This document shows, piece after piece, positions 1 to 8,667 of a DNA stretch of 64,000 nucleotides (the stretch's first letter is position 1; every line of letters begins with the position of its first letter). The translations under genes were made by a program, and so were the position numbers. Source of the DNA: an uncultured Clostridium sp. (GTDB lineage Bacteria; Bacillota; Clostridia; Oscillospirales; Acutalibacteraceae); NCBI GenBank assembly GCA_902471875.1, contig CABRLN010000006.1, positions 16,890-80,889 on the forward strand, given 5' to 3'. The notes under the pieces were generated by a model. It did no database searches and had not been told where the DNA came from. It worked only from the letters and a program-made list of their open reading frames with translations.

Positions 1-51
1 TATATTGCCTGCATAATTTATAGGCACAGGTACTGCAAACACACACTGCTT

Positions 52-333
52 TTAAAGACAACGCTTTTTTACCAAAAAGCAGTCATCAGCCTTGTCGCCT
101 GCATTTTCTAATATTTTTTCTGTAGGATATGACGCTGTTACTACATCTTCTCTGAATGCATTTGACAAATTGTTAATATTGTCAAACTCTTCCCCGTCGG
201 TAGGTGCGTTATTTATAGCGTCTGCAAAGTCAACAATACTTTGCATTTCTTTTGTCATTGCGTCCAATTCGTCTTCTTTTACAGAAAGCTTTGCAAGACG
301 AGCAATTTGTATTACATCTTCATGGGATACCAC
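52..333 (-). CDS. gatC: Asp-tRNA(Asn)/Glu-tRNA(Gln) amidotransferase subunit C
   Basis: Small subunit of the GatCAB complex, which amidates mischarged Glu-tRNA(Gln) and Asp-tRNA(Asn). The 93 residues show the family N-terminus (S-x-E-D-V, then IARLAKL) and the conserved M-x-x-I-V-D-F-A segment. It starts with GTG at 333, seven bases after a strong GGGAGGT, and lies 18 bases after aspS, so the two are one leftward operon, with gatA and gatB expected beyond the left edge. The C-terminus reads KKRCL rather than the usual VPK-type tail. The same frame stays open from the TAA to the window edge, so a sequencing error or recent mutation there is possible. Only 51 bases lie downstream and I could not fix a gatA start. 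Confidence 0.93.
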   Translation of the reverse strand: MVSHEDVIQIARLAKLSVKEDELDAMTKEMQSIVDFADAINNAPTDGEEFDNINNLSNAFREDVVTASYPTEKILENAGDKADDCFLVKKRCL

Positions 334-351
334 TTTTGTTACCTCCCTCGG

Positions 352-2100
352 TTATCTTAATTTAATGTGAACCTCTCTTAACTGCTGTTCAGAAACCTCG
401 TTAGGTGCACCCATTAGAACGTCCTGTGCATTACTATTCATCGGGAATGCTATAACCTCACGAATATTTTCCTCTTCTGCCAACAACATCAACATACGGT
501 CAACCCCCGGTGCCATACCTGCATGTGGTGGTGCACCATACTGGAATGCATTGTAAAGTGATGTAAATTTTTCTTTAAGGTCATCTTCTGTATAACCTGC
601 AATTTTAAATGCCTCAATCATAATATCCATGTCATGATTACGAACAGCACCTGAAGAAAGTTCAACACCGTTGCAAACAATGTCATACTGGTAAGCAAGA
701 ACCTCTGTAGGATCTTTTTCTTTTAACGCTTGCATACCTCCCTGTGGCATTGAGAACGGATTGTGTGTAAATATTACTGCACCAGTGTCCTCGTCATGCT
801 CAAACATTGGGAAGTCAACAATAAAGCACATTTCAAACCTGCTAGTATCAATAAGGTTAAGTCTTTTTGCAACCTCAGTTCTTATTTGTCCTGCAAGCTT
901 TGGTGCATCTTCTTTACTGTCAGCAATAAAGTAAATTACATCGCCTGCTTTTGAACCGTTAATTTCAATAAGTTTTTCACGGTCACCCTCTTTTAAGAAC
1001 TTGTCAATAGGACCGTCAAAGGTTAAATCTTCTCTTACCTTTACATAACCCAAACCCTTCATACCTATTGAAAGGGCAAACTCCTCCATATTTTTAAACC
1101 ATTTTTTAGATTGTGCAGAAGCATTTGGAACATTTATTGAACGAACGGTTTTCTTTCTAAACGGAGCAAAGTCAGTTTCTTCAAACATGTTGCTTATATC
1201 CTGTATAATAAGCGGATTTCTAAGATCAGGCTTGTCTGTACCATATTTTAGCATTGACTCTGCATAAGGTATTCTTGCAAACGGAGGCTTCGAAACCTCT
1301 TTGTCGGAAAATTTTGTAAACACGCTGTACAATACCTCTTCTGCTACTGCAAAAACATCCTCTTGTGTAGCAAAAGCCATCTCAAAATCCAACTGATAAA
1401 ATTCGCCCGGTGAACGGTCTGCTCTTGCGTCCTCATCTCTAAAGCAAGGTGCAATTTGGAAATATTTATCAAAACCCGAAACCATTAAAAGCTGTTTAAA
1501 AATTTGCGGTGCCTGCGGCAAAGCATAAAACTTACCCTTATGCTTTCTGCTTGGAATAAGATAATCTCTTGCACCTTCAGGTGAGCTTGCCGAAAGAATA
1601 GGTGTGTTAATTTCGTTAAAGCCCATTTCTGTCATTTTACTTCTTAAAAATGAAATAACCTGACTTCTCATTAAAATATTATTGTGAACCTTTTTATTAC
1701 GAAGATCTAAAAAACGATATTTTAAACGGATATCTTCTTTAGTATCTGTTGAGCTTGGCACTTCAAAAGGAAGAACATTGCGGCACTTACCAAGTACTGT
1801 TAAAGATTGTGCGGTAACCTCTACCATGCCTGTTGCAATTTTAGTGTTAATCGTTTCTTCATCTCTTTTTACAACATCACCGCTTACGGTTATGGTACAT
1901 TCTTTATTAACATCTTTAAGCATATTTTCATCATGAACCACTACCTGAACAACGCCGTACTGGTCACGAATATCTAAAAACATTACACCGCCATGGTCAC
2001 GAATATTCTCAACCCAGCCCGCAACTCTAACCTTGCTTCCTATATGTGATTCTCTTAGCTCGCCGCACAAATGCGTACGATATATATTTGAGTTGGTCAT
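352..2100 (-). CDS. aspS: Aspartyl-tRNA synthetase (bacterial type)
   Basis: Class II synthetase charging tRNA-Asp. It has 582 residues, normal for the bacterial form with the GAD insertion. The N-terminal OB-fold anticodon domain is visible (VAGWVENIRDHGGVMFLDIRD), then the class II motif 2 region (FRDEDARADRSPGEFYQLD) and motif 3 near the end (GMAPGVDRMLMLL). I chose the ATG at 2100, because AAAGGA lies about nine bases upstream. An in-frame ATG at 2118 has no ribosome site. A good promoter lies 40 bases upstream. In GatCAB organisms this enzyme is often non-discriminating and makes Asp-tRNA(Asn), which fits its pairing with gatC, but the sequence alone does not prove that. Confidence 0.97.
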   Translation of the reverse strand: MTNSNIYRTHLCGELRESHIGSKVRVAGWVENIRDHGGVMFLDIRDQYGVVQVVVHDENMLKDVNKECTITVSGDVVKRDEETINTKIATGMVEVTAQSLTVLGKCRNVLPFEVPSSTDTKEDIRLKYRFLDLRNKKVHNNILMRSQVISFLRSKMTEMGFNEINTPILSASSPEGARDYLIPSRKHKGKFYALPQAPQIFKQLLMVSGFDKYFQIAPCFRDEDARADRSPGEFYQLDFEMAFATQEDVFAVAEEVLYSVFTKFSDKEVSKPPFARIPYAESMLKYGTDKPDLRNPLIIQDISNMFEETDFAPFRKKTVRSINVPNASAQSKKWFKNMEEFALSIGMKGLGYVKVREDLTFDGPIDKFLKEGDREKLIEINGSKAGDVIYFIADSKEDAPKLAGQIRTEVAKRLNLIDTSRFEMCFIVDFPMFEHDEDTGAVIFTHNPFSMPQGGMQALKEKDPTEVLAYQYDIVCNGVELSSGAVRNHDMDIMIEAFKIAGYTEDDLKEKFTSLYNAFQYGAPPHAGMAPGVDRMLMLLAEEENIREVIAFPMNSNAQDVLMGAPNEVSEQQLREVHIKLR

Positions 2101-2141
2101 TTTCACTATTCCTTTCAAACAGCATATTTATACATTTAAAG

Positions 2142-2170
2142 ATTATACCATTAAATGCCTTTACTTTCAA
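2142..2170 (-). promoter_or_regulatory. Sigma-A-type promoter of aspS-gatC
   Basis: On the minus strand TTGAAA (2165-2170) and TATAAT (2142-2147) are separated by exactly 17 bases, about 40 bases before the aspS start codon. Confidence 0.75.
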
Positions 2171-2226
2171 TATTTAAGGCATAATTTTTTACTTATTTTG
2201 CCCTTTTAAATTCCATATATTTATAG

Positions 2227-2232
2227 TATAAT
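2227..2232 (+). promoter_or_regulatory. -10 box of the LUD-domain gene
   Basis: A perfect TATAAT lies 31 bases before the ATG at 2264. No good -35 box sits at standard spacing, so only the -10 element is called. Confidence 0.5.
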
Positions 2233-2263
2233 ATACATTAAATAAAAAATAAAGGTGATATTT

Positions 2264-2920
2264 ATGAATTCCACTATTAATACAACTATTGAAAACTTAA
2301 AAAAGAACAATATGGACGCTTATTTTTGCGCTGACGAGCAAGAAGTTATAAATACTGTAAAAAAGCTGATTAATAAAGGCGATGTTGTCAGCAGCGGTGG
2401 TTCTGTTACTTTAGTTGAAACAGGTGTTCTTAATTTGCTAAAATCAGGTAATTATACATATTTAGACAGAGCAAAAGATGGCATTAATAAAGATGAAATT
2501 GAACAGGTTTACCGCCAAACTTATAGTGCAGATGTCTACTTTGCCAGTGCTAATGCCATAACAGAAAGCGGATATATTTACAATGTTGACGGCAATTCGA
2601 ATAGAGTGTCTGCCATTTTGTATGGTCCTAAAAGTGTTATTCTTATTGTTGGCAAAAATAAGATTGTTAAAACAATAGACGAGGCTGTACAGCGTGTTAA
2701 AACAACAGCTGCACCTAAAAATACTGTTCGTTTAGGTTTAACCACATATTGTTCAAAAAAAGGTAACTGTCTTTCACTTGACCAAAAGGGTGAAAATGCA
2801 GAAATTTGCGACGGATGTACAAGCAGTACACGAATTTGCTGCAACTATGTTTTAAGCGGATATCAAAGACATAAAAACAGGATAAAAGTCATTATTGTTG
2901 ATAAAGAATTGGGGTATTGA
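2264..2920 (+). CDS. LUD-domain protein (LutB/LutC-like, DUF162)
   Basis: 218 residues matching the LUD fold found in lactate-utilisation proteins and in many stand-alone clostridial proteins. Family marks are the glycine-rich VVSSGGSVTL, the SADVYFASANAITESGYIYNVDG block and VGKNKIV. The C-terminal 60 residues carry a run of cysteines (YCSKKGNC, CDGC, CC). These could bind metal, although no standard 4Fe-4S ferredoxin spacing is present. The ATG at 2264 is preferred over an upstream in-frame GTG at 2255 because AAAGGTG sits eight bases before it. There is no lutA or lutB next to it, so the substrate is unknown. It is monocistronic, with a strong terminator right after. Confidence 0.85.
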   Translation: MNSTINTTIENLKKNNMDAYFCADEQEVINTVKKLINKGDVVSSGGSVTLVETGVLNLLKSGNYTYLDRAKDGINKDEIEQVYRQTYSADVYFASANAITESGYIYNVDGNSNRVSAILYGPKSVILIVGKNKIVKTIDEAVQRVKTTAAPKNTVRLGLTTYCSKKGNCLSLDQKGENAEICDGCTSSTRICCNYVLSGYQRHKNRIKVIIVDKELGY

Positions 2921-2955
2921 CTAATTCAATTTAATAATCACTTATAAAATTATGT

Positions 2956-2993
2956 AAGGTGGGTATCGGCAAAATCACCGATACCCACCTTTT
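2956..2993. terminator. Intrinsic terminator, convergent
   Basis: A perfect 14-bp stem (2956-2969 with 2978-2991) with an eight-base loop and a T run on the plus strand. It lies between the LUD gene and the converging small Asn-rich gene and can serve both. Confidence 0.85.
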
Positions 2994-3018
2994 ACAATAA
3001 AAAATAGTAATCAGATTA

Positions 3019-3201
3019 TCAGAAGTTATTGTTCTTATTTTTATTCTGGTTGTTTCTGTTATTCTGATTGTTATTTTGGTTATTGTTTTGATTATTGTTC
3101 TGGTTGTTTCTGTTATTCTGATTATTATTCTGATTGTTATTTTGGTTGTTGTTCTGGTTGTTGTTCTGGTTGTTATTCTGGTTGTTAAATCTGTTATTCA
3201 T
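3019..3201 (-). CDS. Asn/Gln-repeat low-complexity small protein
   Basis: 60 residues made almost wholly of the tetrad NNNQ repeated with occasional Arg. After MNNRF it runs NNQNNNQNNNQ and so on, with two NNRNNQ interruptions, ending NKNKNNNF. The real start is the ATG at 3201, since AAAGGAGGTG lies eight bases upstream. A longer frame from 3237 would swallow that site. No known domain fits. The composition is prion-like (Asn and Gln only, few charges). The perfect ribosome site argues that it is translated. The gene converges on the LUD gene and shares its terminator. Function unknown; spore or coat proteins and phase-separating proteins can look like this. Confidence 0.7.
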   Translation of the reverse strand: MNNRFNNQNNNQNNNQNNNQNNNQNNNQNNRNNQNNNQNNNQNNNQNNRNNQNKNKNNNF

Positions 3202-3284
3202 AAAAGACACCTCCTTTACGAAAATTATTATTAGCAAAAGCTTAATTTATATACATATTTATTTGAAAGGAATATTTTTAAAAA

Positions 3285-4643
3285 ATGGAAAATCAACTTC
3301 CCGACAAATTTTTACATATAATGAAAAAAATTCTAAAAGATGAATATTTTCAATTTTTGACAGAATACAAAAAAAAGCCTTTAAAAGGCTTGCGTGTAAA
3401 CACACTAAAATGCAGTACCGAAAAGCTGAAAAGACTGTTGGACATAAGCCTTACATCCTCGCCCTTTTCTCCGTTAAGCTTTTATATTAACGGCAATATT
3501 AAGCTTGGCAACCATCCTTTACACCATTGCGGTGCATTTTATTTACAAGAACCCTCTGCGTCAAGTGCGGTAACAGCACTTGATATTAAACAAGGCGACA
3601 AAGTTTTAGATTTGTGTGCCGCACCGGGAGGAAAATCAACACAAATTGCTGCTTTGCTAAACGGTTCTGGTCTTATATGGAGTAACGAAATAGTAAAAAA
3701 ACGTGCAACAATTTTACTCTCAAACATTGAGCGTATGGGAATAAAAAACGCTGTAGTGTCATCTATGTCACCTGAAACACTTTGTCCACAGCTACAGGGG
3801 TATTTTGACAAGGTTATTGTAGATGCGCCCTGCTCAGGTGAGGGTATGTTCCGAAAAGACCCTCAAGCTATAAGCGAATGGTCAGTGGAGCACACAAAAG
3901 CCTGTATGGAAAGACAACTGCAAATATTGAACAGTGCGAAGTTGTGTCTTAAAGAAGGTGGTACACTGGTATATAGTACCTGTACATTCTCCCCCTATGA
4001 AAATGAGGGCACGGTTAAAGCTTTCTTAAAAAATAACCGTGACTTTAAATTAGAGAACTGTAATGTAAACTTTGGCAGAAGCGGAATTGATATGCCCCAA
4101 GTGCGTAGAATTTACCCAATGGACGGTGGTGAAGGTCACTTTGTAGCCAAGCTGATAAAACAAAGTGAAGCAACAGGCTATACACCGCAGGAATCAGACC
4201 GTTCTAATAAAATTGATAAAAACTCAGCAACTATAATCAAACAAGCACAGCAGCTATACAACGAAATTTTTAAAGACAATAATGTACCGCACTTTACCAT
4301 TGTTAACGACAAAATTATAATACAACCGCAAAGCACTCCTGCACTTACAGGGCTTGGCGTTATAAGAAGCGGTATTCTGTTTGGTGAAATTAAGAAAAAC
4401 CGAATTGAACCGTCCCACAATCTTTTTACAGCCTCACAAGCTAATACATTTAACAATATGGTAGATTTAGACATAAACTCACCTCAGGTTAATTCATATT
4501 TACTGGGTGAAGAAATAAGCGTAAACCACAGTATAAAAGGCTACACCGCGGTATGTGTAAACGGTATTACACTGGGCTTTGGCAAATGCTCAAACGGTCA
4601 ATTAAAAAACAAATATCCAAAGGGTTTAAGAAAGGTTAAATAA
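3285..4643 (+). CDS. RsmF/RsmB-type rRNA (cytosine-C5) methyltransferase
   Basis: SAM-dependent m5C methyltransferase of the NOL1/NOP2/Sun family, 452 residues. The SAM site DLCAAPGGKST is at residues 109-119. Motif IV DAPCSGEG has C183 and motif VI STCTFSPYENE has C233; these are the two catalytic cysteines of this family. The N-terminus is the short RsmF type without a NusB domain, and a PUA-like C-terminal region (residues 310-452, ending in a GKCSNGQLKNKYPKGL segment) is as in YebU/RsmF proteins. It is followed nine bases later by rsmA, forming an rRNA-modification pair. The exact target base cannot be read from sequence. Confidence 0.9.
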   Translation: MENQLPDKFLHIMKKILKDEYFQFLTEYKKKPLKGLRVNTLKCSTEKLKRLLDISLTSSPFSPLSFYINGNIKLGNHPLHHCGAFYLQEPSASSAVTALDIKQGDKVLDLCAAPGGKSTQIAALLNGSGLIWSNEIVKKRATILLSNIERMGIKNAVVSSMSPETLCPQLQGYFDKVIVDAPCSGEGMFRKDPQAISEWSVEHTKACMERQLQILNSAKLCLKEGGTLVYSTCTFSPYENEGTVKAFLKNNRDFKLENCNVNFGRSGIDMPQVRRIYPMDGGEGHFVAKLIKQSEATGYTPQESDRSNKIDKNSATIIKQAQQLYNEIFKDNNVPHFTIVNDKIIIQPQSTPALTGLGVIRSGILFGEIKKNRIEPSHNLFTASQANTFNNMVDLDINSPQVNSYLLGEEISVNHSIKGYTAVCVNGITLGFGKCSNGQLKNKYPKGLRKVK

Positions 4644-4652
4644 CGGTATAAC

Positions 4653-5516
4653 ATGGAACTCTCAAATATTGGAACAATTAAAGAAATATTAAATAAGCAC
4701 GGCTTTACATTTTCAAAATCTTTAGGGCAAAATTTTCTTATAAACCCAAGTGTATGTCCACGAATGGCAGAATATGGCGGTGCTGAAAAAGGTGTAGGTG
4801 TCATTGAGGTTGGACCGGGCATTGGAGTGCTAACCTGCCAGCTTGCTATGCGTGCTGACAAAGTGGTTGCAGTTGAACTTGATAAACGGCTTTTGCCTGT
4901 ACTGGAAGAAACTCTTTCTGAATATAACAATGTAAAAATTATCAATGATGATATTTTAAAAATAGATCTAAAAAAACTTATTGAAAATGAATTTAGCAAT
5001 ATGGAGGTTGTTGTGTGTGCCAACCTTCCTTACTATATTACATCGCCGGTTATAATGAAACTGCTTGAGGACAAGCTTCCAATAAAGGCTTTAACCGTAA
5101 TGGTACAAAAAGAGGCAGCACAACGAATATGTGCCCAAGTAGGCACAAGACAAAGCGGTGCTGTTACTGTTGCAGTAAACTACTATGCAACACCACAAAT
5201 GCTTTTTGGTGTTTCTGCAGGCAGTTTTATGCCTGCACCAAAGGTTGACTCAGCTGTAATAAGACTTGATATTCTTAATGAGCCTTGTGTTAAAGTTAAA
5301 AATGAAAAGTTGTTTTTTAAGGTAGTTAAATCTGCCTTTGGACAACGAAGAAAAACTCTGGCAAATTCTCTTTCAAGCGGGCTTTCTCTTTCAAAAACAG
5401 ATATTTCAGCCGCTCTTGCAAAAGCAAATGTAATGTTTAACCTTCGTGCAGAGCAGCTTACAATGCAGCAGCTGGCTAACATTGCAAATGCTTTAGACGA
5501 AACAGTCGATATATAA
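4653..5516 (+). CDS. rsmA: 16S rRNA dimethyladenosine transferase KsgA
   Basis: Dimethylates the two adjacent adenines in the 3' terminal hairpin of 16S rRNA (A1518 and A1519 in E. coli numbering). 287 residues with SLGQNFL at 23-29, the SAM loop EVGPGIG at 52-58 and the catalytic NLPYY at 124-128, followed by the alpha-helical KsgA C-terminal domain (FGQRRKTLANSL). It lies nine bases after the m5C methyltransferase gene and ends the operon at a hairpin. KsgA rather than an Erm methylase is favoured by NLPYY, the normal length and the housekeeping context. Confidence 0.96.
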   Translation: MELSNIGTIKEILNKHGFTFSKSLGQNFLINPSVCPRMAEYGGAEKGVGVIEVGPGIGVLTCQLAMRADKVVAVELDKRLLPVLEETLSEYNNVKIINDDILKIDLKKLIENEFSNMEVVVCANLPYYITSPVIMKLLEDKLPIKALTVMVQKEAAQRICAQVGTRQSGAVTVAVNYYATPQMLFGVSAGSFMPAPKVDSAVIRLDILNEPCVKVKNEKLFFKVVKSAFGQRRKTLANSLSSGLSLSKTDISAALAKANVMFNLRAEQLTMQQLANIANALDETVDI

Positions 5517-5524
5517 TATCTCTT

Positions 5525-5570
5525 AATAAAACAAGGTAATTGTTTTTTACAATAATTTCCTTGTTTTATT
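5525..5570 (+). terminator. Terminator-like hairpin after rsmA
   Basis: A 12-bp stem (5525-5536 with 5559-5570), extended by partly paired inner bases, eight bases after the rsmA stop. The following T stretch is weak (AATTTTAT). Confidence 0.6.
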
Positions 5571-5636
5571 AATTTTATAGTTAATTATATTATTTAATGG
5601 TAAATTATGTAAAATAATATTATTTCAATTAGCACA

Positions 5637-5664
5637 TTGACAAATACAATAAACCGCATATAAT
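5637..5664 (+). promoter_or_regulatory. Promoter of the first lipoprotein gene
   Basis: Perfect consensus TTGACA (5637-5642) and TATAAT (5659-5664) with a 16-base spacer, about 75 bases before the start codon at 5740. Confidence 0.8.
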
Positions 5665-5739
5665 TAAGATGACTACAAATATTATATAGTAATTATAGTA
5701 ATATTTTTTAACCTATAGTAATGAGAGGAGAATTTTAAA

Positions 5740-6318
5740 ATGAAGAAAATTTTATCTTTTTGTTTAATGTTAACTATTTCTATAGCGATTTGTGCATGTT
5801 CAAACAAAAGCCAAAGTAATACATCTGCAACAGAAAACAACAGTCAAAGCAGTACCCAAGGCAGCACTTCAATAATGGAAGAAAACGAAGAACCTACACT
5901 CTCATACAAAAAAATCAGCTCTATAGAAGAGCTTAATCTTAATAACATAACCAAGGTAACGGCATATGTTCTTGATGAAGAAATTTCTACAGAAGATAAA
6001 GATATCATAGAACACCTTTGTAATACATTAAAAAAGTTAACACCAAATAACGATACAGAAGCCCCGATATTTTCTGACAAACATGAATACGAAGGATTTA
6101 CAGAGGTTTTTGCATATAATGGTGACACTTTGATTTATGATTTTGTTCTTGTTGGCGAACAAAACAATCAAAAGTTACTTGTAAGTGATAATAAATCGTA
6201 TTTCTATTGTAACATAAGCAGTGAAGTAGCAGATGAATTTTGTGAAACTTATAAATATCTTTATAAGTTGACAGATATACAAATTGACAATGTAACCGAC
6301 GATGCTACGAATGAATAA
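5740..6318 (+). CDS. Putative lipoprotein of unknown function
   Basis: 192 residues. A type II signal peptide (MKKILSFCLMLTISIAICAC) ends in the lipobox A-I-C-A-C, so the mature protein would start at a lipidated cysteine and face outwards on the membrane. A Ser/Asn/Thr-rich linker of about 30 residues follows, then a small acidic domain (roughly 60-185) I do not recognise. The ribosome site is GAGAGGAG, with a consensus promoter upstream and a terminator directly downstream, so it is monocistronic. It resembles many small clostridial surface lipoproteins only in layout. Confidence 0.8.
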   Translation: MKKILSFCLMLTISIAICACSNKSQSNTSATENNSQSSTQGSTSIMEENEEPTLSYKKISSIEELNLNNITKVTAYVLDEEISTEDKDIIEHLCNTLKKLTPNNDTEAPIFSDKHEYEGFTEVFAYNGDTLIYDFVLVGEQNNQKLLVSDNKSYFYCNISSEVADEFCETYKYLYKLTDIQIDNVTDDATNE

Positions 6319-6340
6319 TAAAAAGATTTAAAAATGTAAC

Positions 6341-6390
6341 CCCACATTATGTATGCTTAAACAGCACATATAATGTGGGATTTTCTTTTA
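6341..6390 (+). terminator. Intrinsic terminator of the lipoprotein gene
   Basis: A 10-bp perfect stem (6341-6350 with 6370-6379) followed by a T-rich tract. Confidence 0.85.
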
Positions 6391-6513
6391 TATTTGTCTA
6401 AAATTTTAGAGAGGATTTTACGTTAGTCAAATACTATACTGAATAAAGGCTAGGACGTAAATATAGCACAAAAAAAGACTAAAAGCAATCCACTGCTTAA
6501 TTAGTGTTTTGTA

Positions 6514-7419
6514 TTAGACAAAATCCTCTACAAAAGTTTTATATTCACCGCCATATGCACAATATTGCTCTGCCTGTTCTAAAGTAGTAAATGTTTTTAT
6601 GTTAGACTTAATGGTTTCATATTCTACATTATTGCTAAATTCCTTATCACTTTTTGCAGTCACGCCTGACGCACCAACTACTACATACGCCCACCCGGTA
6701 TCATCTTCTCCTGCAAGCATAGGGTCTTTTACGGTATAATCCATACTTTGTTTACATTCAATGTAATTAGATAATTCATAAATTATAAAATACATATTTT
6801 GAGAAGAATCATTTTTATTCACATTATAAATCATTGTTATATCACAATAATTATAAGAATAATCACAGCTTCCGCTTTTGCTCCAGCCATTCCTGTCATG
6901 TTTACTTTCAAATTCCATATCAATATTTTCAATATTGTCATTAATATATGTATCAGCAGCACGGCGAATTGCTTTGTTTAGCTTGTCTTTATTATATTCT
7001 TCAATACTGCTCGGATAAAATTCTACACCTGTAACGGTATATTCCCTCTCTGTACAGGTTATATTGTATCCTGCCCTTGTGAAAAGAGGTTCATCATATT
7101 CTACCTTTATTTTAGCTTTACCTCCGTTTTTAAGGTTACCGTTGTTTTCACAAACAAAAGTGAAGTTGTCCTTAACAATTTCAGGACAGTTTAATGTATT
7201 TATTTCAACAAAGCCCTTATTCGGTTCGCCATAAAAGCTAACCTGCAATTCATAAAAAGGGTTAATATCGCTAGGCGTTTTATATTCTTTCACAGTTCCA
7301 TCTGGAAAATAAATTGAGGCAGTTGTCAACACATCTTCTGCTTGATTATTACAAGCTGTAAGCGGAAAAATGCACATTGTAATTAGAAATCCCATTATTA
7401 ATACCAATAACCTTTTCAT
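6514..7419 (-). CDS. Putative lipoprotein of unknown function
   Basis: 301 residues. The start is the ATG at 7419, preceded by AGAGGTGAGG. The longer open frame back to 7626 overlaps the neighbouring phosphatase gene and has no ribosome site. A lipoprotein signal peptide (MKRLLVLIMGF onwards) ends in L-T-A-C. Residues 30-150 look like an extracellular beta-rich domain and 160-301 contain a Tyr/Asn-rich stretch. No family recognised. It lies 52 bases after the HAD phosphatase gene in the same direction and may be cotranscribed with it. Confidence 0.78.
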   Translation of the reverse strand: MKRLLVLIMGFLITMCIFPLTACNNQAEDVLTTASIYFPDGTVKEYKTPSDINPFYELQVSFYGEPNKGFVEINTLNCPEIVKDNFTFVCENNGNLKNGGKAKIKVEYDEPLFTRAGYNITCTEREYTVTGVEFYPSSIEEYNKDKLNKAIRRAADTYINDNIENIDMEFESKHDRNGWSKSGSCDYSYNYCDITMIYNVNKNDSSQNMYFIIYELSNYIECKQSMDYTVKDPMLAGEDDTGWAYVVVGASGVTAKSDKEFSNNVEYETIKSNIKTFTTLEQAEQYCAYGGEYKTFVEDFV

Positions 7420-7471
7420 CTGCCTCACCTCTTTTTTTCCAGCTACATCATTAGTATAACACAAAAACATA

Positions 7472-8110
7472 TTAATTAAATATCTGCCTGACAATGTCAA
7501 TAATTTCACTAAAAGTATTAATTGTATAGTCAGGACACTCTGCATTACCAAAGCCGTATTTAGCATATACAAAAGGAATACCTGCAAAGCGAGTTGCATT
7601 ACAGTCGCCTTGTGTATCACCAACATAAACCGCTTTATCCAAGTTATTTCGTTTTAAAACCAGTTTTATATTTTCACCCTTTGATAAGCCTGTACCCTCG
7701 TGACATTCAATATCGTCAAAATATTTCTCCATTTTGTGTGCCTTAAGAAAGGTTTCTATATATCCGCATTCGCAGTTGCTTATTATATACAGATTAAAAC
7801 CCATTTTCTTTAGTTTTATAATAGTTTCCTCCAACTGTGGAAACAGCTTTCCTCCGCGTTGTGCAAGGTAGACACGCTCCCTCTTGGCACACAGTGACAT
7901 TAACTGCAACGCTCTTTCTTCAGAAAGAGTTGGAAAAAACACCTTAGATATCTCAGGTGCAGTTTTACCCATTTGCGATTTTAGAACTTCCTCTGTCAAA
8001 ATATAGTCAGTGTCACTGTGCTGTTTTATTTCATCATTAAAGCCTTCAACTACAACAGCGGCTGAATCCCACAATGTTCCATCAAGGTCAAAAATTATTC
8101 CGTTTTTCAT
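7472..8110 (-). CDS. HAD-family hydrolase, phosphoglycolate phosphatase-like
   Basis: 212 residues of the haloacid dehalogenase superfamily with a C1-type cap. Motif I is DLDGTLWDS near residue 8, with the two catalytic aspartates. Motif II is the ISN segment (LYIISNCECGY). Motif III is a Lys in the GLSKGENI region. Motif IV is VGDTQGDCNATRFAG. The pattern resembles Gph/PpaX-type phosphatases, though the actual phosphoester substrate is not predictable. Ribosome site AGGAG just before the ATG. Confidence 0.85.
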   Translation of the reverse strand: MKNGIIFDLDGTLWDSAAVVVEGFNDEIKQHSDTDYILTEEVLKSQMGKTAPEISKVFFPTLSEERALQLMSLCAKRERVYLAQRGGKLFPQLEETIIKLKKMGFNLYIISNCECGYIETFLKAHKMEKYFDDIECHEGTGLSKGENIKLVLKRNNLDKAVYVGDTQGDCNATRFAGIPFVYAKYGFGNAECPDYTINTFSEIIDIVRQIFN

Positions 8111-8126
8111 ATTGCTTCTCCTAAAA

Positions 8127-8168
8127 TATAATAGCCGACAAGATTCTTATGTCTTCTCGGCTATTATA
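8127..8168 (-). terminator. Terminator of the metK-Nudix operon
   Basis: A 17-bp stem with one mismatch (8127-8143 with 8152-8168), immediately downstream of the Nudix gene and upstream of the HAD gene. On the minus strand it is followed by a TTTT stretch that runs into the HAD ribosome site, so read-through may feed that gene. Confidence 0.75.
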
Positions 8169-8201
8169 ACATATAATTATTAAATTTTACACATATAAAA
8201 T

Positions 8202-8666
8202 TTACTCAACGTCAACAATGTGTTGTGGATATTGAGGAAGATTTAAAAGCAAGTCGCAAAAAAATTTTGGATAAGCATTATAGTTTTTATAATCGTTTAA
8301 AGGTATCCACTCAACATGTTCTTCTATATTGGAAGAAGTGTATCCTATTGCAGTAGGCATTTGCTTCCCTTGTGGTTTCATTAAGAAATAAAAAGAAACC
8401 TCATGGAATGGTAAACCCTCACTATTTGTAAAAAAGTTTTCGTGTACAGCCACAAGTCTGTCAACCTGATAATTTATTCCTGTTTCCTCCAGTACCTCAC
8501 GCACAACAGCAGCTTTTGTAGTTTCGTTCTGCTTTATGGCACCTCCAACAGAATAGTAATAATCATCAGATGCATTTTTTGCCATTAAAACACAATCATC
8601 TTCTATAATAATTGCACATGCTCTTAACCTGAACTGACCTTTTATTGTAGTAAAACCACAATCCAT
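8202..8666 (-). CDS. Nudix hydrolase
   Basis: 154 residues with a complete Nudix box: G42, E48, R56-E57, E60-E61, G63 (spacing Gx5Ex7REUxEExGU), which binds the metal and cleaves a nucleoside-diphosphate-X bond. The substrate cannot be told from the box. The start is the ATG at 8666, one base after the metK stop and six bases after AGGTG. An in-frame GTG at 8675 would overlap metK and uses the ribosome site itself. It is translationally coupled to metK and shares its SAM-responsive transcript. Confidence 0.88.
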   Translation of the reverse strand: MDCGFTTIKGQFRLRACAIIIEDDCVLMAKNASDDYYYSVGGAIKQNETTKAAVVREVLEETGINYQVDRLVAVHENFFTNSEGLPFHEVSFYFLMKPQGKQMPTAIGYTSSNIEEHVEWIPLNDYKNYNAYPKFFCDLLLNLPQYPQHIVDVE

Positions 8667-8667
8667 A

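Noticed and set aside
1..51. Start of gatA at the left edge
   Set aside because: Only 51 bases remain and the one ATG there has no good ribosome site, so no start was called.
3134..3343. Plus-strand Leu/Phe/Trp-repeat open frame over the Asn-rich gene
   Set aside because: It is the complement of the NNNQ repeats and has no ribosome site.
4653..5516. Erm-type macrolide resistance methylase
   Set aside because: Length, NLPYY motif and pairing with an rRNA m5C methyltransferase fit the housekeeping KsgA.
7420..7626. N-terminal extension of the second lipoprotein
   Set aside because: It overlaps the HAD phosphatase gene and would bury the lipoprotein signal peptide inside the protein.
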